A stretch of DNA of 64,000 nt from Companilactobacillus sp. (GTDB lineage Bacteria; Bacillota; Bacilli; Lactobacillales; Lactobacillaceae). Under the pieces are notes generated by a model. The model searched no databases. It saw nothing but the letters and a program-made list of their open reading frames with translations, and was not told where the DNA came from. How positions within the stretch are numbered: position 1 is the stretch's first letter; every line of letters begins with the position of its first letter. Made by a program: the position numbers and the translations under genes. The DNA lies in the NCBI RefSeq assembly GCF_022484265.1, contig NZ_JAKVLR010000001.1:1054001-1118000 (forward strand), given 5' to 3'. Shown here one piece after another: positions 61,869-64,000 of the stretch.

Positions 61869-63158
61869 CTAGATTGCATTCTCTTTAGTAATTTTAGTAA
61901 CGCCATTCATGTATGGTACTAAGACGTCAGGAATTGTAACTGAACCATCTTCATTTTGGTAGTTTTCCAAAATAGCAGCGACCACACGACCAACAGCCAA
62001 ACCTGATCCATTAAGTGTGTGAACGAATTGAGCTTTGCCGTTTTCGTCACGATAACGGATGTGGGCACGACGTGCTTGGAAGTCTAGACAGTTTGAACAA
62101 CTTGATACTTCACGATACTTATCTTGAGCTGGAAGCCAAACTTCAAGGTCGTAAGTCTTAGTTGATGAAAAACTTGCGTCGCCACTTGATAATGTAATTA
62201 CGTGGTATGCCAAGTTTAATTTTTGCAAGATGTTTTCTGCGTTTGCGGTTAACTTCTCTAACTCATCAAATGAGTTTTCTGGCTTACATACTTTGACCAT
62301 TTCAACCTTGTTGAATTGGTGCATTCTGATAAGTCCACGAGTATCACGACCTGCACTACCAGCTTCTGAACGGAAGCAAGGTGTCAAAGCAGTTACGTAC
62401 TTAGGAAGGTCTTCTTCGTTCAAGATCTTTCCAGCAAAGTAGTTCGTCAAAGGAACTTCAGCTGTTGGGATCAATGTCAATGGATTTTCATCGACCATAA
62501 CTGTATAAACATCCTTGGTAAACTTAGGGAATTGACTAGTTCCAAACATAGCCTCGTTATTTACCAAATATGGTGGTATAACTTCTGTATAGCCATCTTT
62601 TTGGTGTTCATCGAGCATGAAGTTATAAACGGCACGTTCCAGACGTGCACCCATACCGATGTAGTAGACGAAACGGCTACCAGAAACTTTGGCAGCTTGG
62701 TCAAAATCAAGGATGCCTAATTCTTCACCGATATCCCAGTGATGTCTTGGTTTGAAACCTTCTGTAGGAATAGTACCCCACTTGCGGTCTTCAACGTTGT
62801 AACTTTCGTCAGGGCCAACAGGAACAGAATCATCTGGCCAGTTTGGTAAACGAACTAAGATGTAATTCATCTTATCTTCAATTTCTTGAAGTTTAGCATC
62901 TAAATCTTTAATGTCGGTACCAACTTGTTGCATATCAGCAATTTCTTGATCAGCGTTTTCTTTATTACGCTTCTTTTGAGAAATTTGTTGAGAAACAGTG
63001 TTTCTCTTTTCTTTGAGAGTTTCAGTCTTTACTAGATATTCACGACGATCTTTATCGTATTGCAACAATTCGTCGATTTCTTCAGGCTTAATGCCACGAC
63101 CGGCTAACTTTTTCTTAGCCCAATCTGGTTTATTTCTGATCAATTTGATGTCTAACAT
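61869..63158 (-). CDS. serS: seryl-tRNA synthetase
   Basis: Class II synthetase of 429 residues. The N-terminal coiled-coil arm (about 28-105) grips the long variable arm of tRNA-Ser. Motif 2 (TPCFRSEAGSAGRDTRGLIRMHQF) and motif 3 (LNGSGLAVGRVVAAILEN) are complete. GAAGGAGG precedes the ATG. Expression is controlled by the T-box leader directly upstream. Confidence 0.97.
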   Translation of the reverse strand: MLDIKLIRNKPDWAKKKLAGRGIKPEEIDELLQYDKDRREYLVKTETLKEKRNTVSQQISQKKRNKENADQEIADMQQVGTDIKDLDAKLQEIEDKMNYILVRLPNWPDDSVPVGPDESYNVEDRKWGTIPTEGFKPRHHWDIGEELGILDFDQAAKVSGSRFVYYIGMGARLERAVYNFMLDEHQKDGYTEVIPPYLVNNEAMFGTSQFPKFTKDVYTVMVDENPLTLIPTAEVPLTNYFAGKILNEEDLPKYVTALTPCFRSEAGSAGRDTRGLIRMHQFNKVEMVKVCKPENSFDELEKLTANAENILQKLNLAYHVITLSSGDASFSSTKTYDLEVWLPAQDKYREVSSCSNCLDFQARRAHIRYRDENGKAQFVHTLNGSGLAVGRVVAAILENYQNEDGSVTIPDVLVPYMNGVTKITKENAI

Positions 63159-63174
63159 ATTTTTCCTCCTTCAT

Positions 63175-63396
63175 AAAAAAAGACCGACACGTCCCAAAAA
63201 GGGACGAATCGGTCATTCGCGGTACCACCCAGTTTCAGCGTACAGTTGTACACTGCTCTTGAGGGATTTTATCGAATCCAACCGAACGGCATTGCCCGTT
63301 AGCCAAGATACTGGAATAAGAATTTTAACGGTTCGCACCAACCACCGTTTCTCTGAAAAATTCATCAGTAGGTACCTTATTAGCTCATCTGTATTT
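63175..63396 (-). promoter_or_regulatory. serS T-box riboswitch, Ser (UCC) specifier
   Basis: The T-box sequence GGGTGGTACCGCG is at 63218-63230. Stem I can be traced: TACTG with CAGTA at the base, GAATTTTT with AAAATTC above, AGAGA and TTGGTG in the apical part. In the specifier loop TTATTCCAGTAT the triplet UCC (complement of 63313-63315) is a Ser codon read by tRNA-Ser(GGA). The terminator (63175-63214; ACCGA/TCGGT and CGTCCC/GGGACG) ends in a T run. Uncharged tRNA-Ser would favour readthrough to serS. Confidence 0.92.
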
Positions 63397-63402
63397 ATCT
63401 AT

Positions 63403-63431
63403 ATATTAGTTTAAATTGACCTAATTTTCAA
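63403..63431 (-). promoter_or_regulatory. promoter of the serS T-box leader
   Basis: A minus-strand -35 TTGAAA (63426-63431) is followed after 17 bases by TAATAT (63403-63408). It lies directly after the upstream permease gene. Confidence 0.5.
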
Positions 63432-63434
63432 TAA

Positions 63435-64000
63435 TTAGTATTTATGTCTTTTAGCAGCTTCTAGATCGATATCTTCAAGCTTAATAAATTTAGTTTTATG
63501 TCTGACCTTATAATAGATCCAACATAAGAAAAGCAGGATTAATCCTGAATAACTGACTAACAATTTCACAACGTTAAAATCAACCAATGAACGGACATCT
63601 TGTCCAATGATGATAACAATTCCTAAAACGATAGCCAGGATTGGACCTAGTGGGAACCACTTAGCTTTATATTTTAAATCGTCCAAGCTGTAGCCGTGGA
63701 CATTATACGCTCTTCTAAAGCGATAATGTGAAAAGGCGATCCCCAACCAGGCGATGAATCCGGTCAGACCACTCGCAGCCACTAGCAATTGGTAAAATTG
63801 ATTGCCATATAAACTAGTGAACAATGCAATTGCACCAACAACCGCTGTTAAGATCAGTGAGAACAAAGGAACTCCGTGACCATTAGTTCTTTCAAAAGCC
63901 TTAGGAGCCATATTTTGTTTACTCATTGACCAGAGCATCCGGCTGGCAGCATATAAGCCAGAATTAGCAGCTGATACGACTGATGTCAAAATAACTGCAT
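63435..64000 (-). CDS. amino acid permease, C-terminal part (LysP/AAT-like; cut by window edge)
   Basis: The frame is open to the window edge, so the visible 188 residues are only the C-terminal part; an apparent start at 63989 is internal. SVVSAANSGLYAASRMLWSM and the later GFIAWLGIAFSHYRFR match the AAT group of APC permeases, closest in pattern to lysine-specific permeases. Four to five membrane helices are visible. Confidence 0.88.
   Translation of the reverse strand, partial: AVILTSVVSAANSGLYAASRMLWSMSKQNMAPKAFERTNGHGVPLFSLILTAVVGAIALFTSLYGNQFYQLLVAASGLTGFIAWLGIAFSHYRFRRAYNVHGYSLDDLKYKAKWFPLGPILAIVLGIVIIIGQDVRSLVDFNVVKLLVSYSGLILLFLCWIYYKVRHKTKFIKLEDIDLEAAKRHKY

Noticed and set aside
1..64000. 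CRISPR array, prophage or rRNA operon
   Set aside because: No regularly spaced direct repeats, phage structural genes or rRNA sequences were seen.

Overview
The window is a low-GC Gram-positive chromosome segment from the Lactobacillaceae, probably close to Companilactobacillus. The evidence is the gene order pcrA-ligA-camS-gatC-gatA-gatB-dagK-rlmD, AGGAGG-type ribosome binding sites, a T-box in front of serS, an envelope protein with lactobacillar C-terminal repeats, and glpF flanked by two glycerol kinase genes. The genus is an inference; no rRNA is present.

Layout. 1-6.5 kb: start of a secreted protein, tRNA-Arg, a DEAD-box helicase overlapping an oxidoreductase gene, an amino acid permease, and an orphan PTS EIIC coupled to a DUF915 hydrolase. 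7-9 kb: an ACT-domain/UPF0210 pair and a probable structured RNA. 9-20.2 kb: the minus-strand information-processing operon (pcrA to rlmD). 21-25 kb: purB, a divergent purK-like gene, xpt, a cell-wall glucosaminidase and a cold-shock gene. 25.5-32 kb: two large membrane proteins, rbsK/rbsD with a CcpA site, an arylsulfotransferase-like lipoprotein. 31.9-33.6 kb: an IS605-type element with intact tnpB and ruined tnpA. 33.7-42.8 kb: tRNA-Leu, SprT, envelope glycosyltransferases, an aminotransferase, NAD salvage (pncB, nadE), tagA. 42.8-45.2 kb: an IS3-family element inside a structured repeat. 45.2-56.5 kb: surface protein, O-antigen-ligase-like protein, GntR regulator, tRNA-Gln and tRNA-Tyr, M20 peptidase, peptide transporter, and glpK-glpF-glpK. 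56.6-64 kb: YfhO, NADH oxidase, a tiny His/Cys-rich membrane peptide, tRNA-Thr, serS with its T-box, and the end of an amino acid permease.

The most unusual signal is a family of about 200-base intergenic repeats, five full copies, that can each fold into an outer stem carrying two arms. Outer stems differ greatly in sequence between copies yet remain paired, with compensatory changes, while a short core and a T-T mismatch motif in the first arm persist. Four copies form two head-to-head pairs, and one copy is split by the IS3 element with a clean 3-bp duplication. I do not recognise this family.

Other points: the second glycerol kinase has Ser in place of the catalytic Asp245, the PurK-like protein lacks family signature residues, TnpB keeps its nuclease residues beside a dead TnpA, and a 57-residue peptide ends in a His/Cys cluster. 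All assignments come from reading the sequence; no database search was run.
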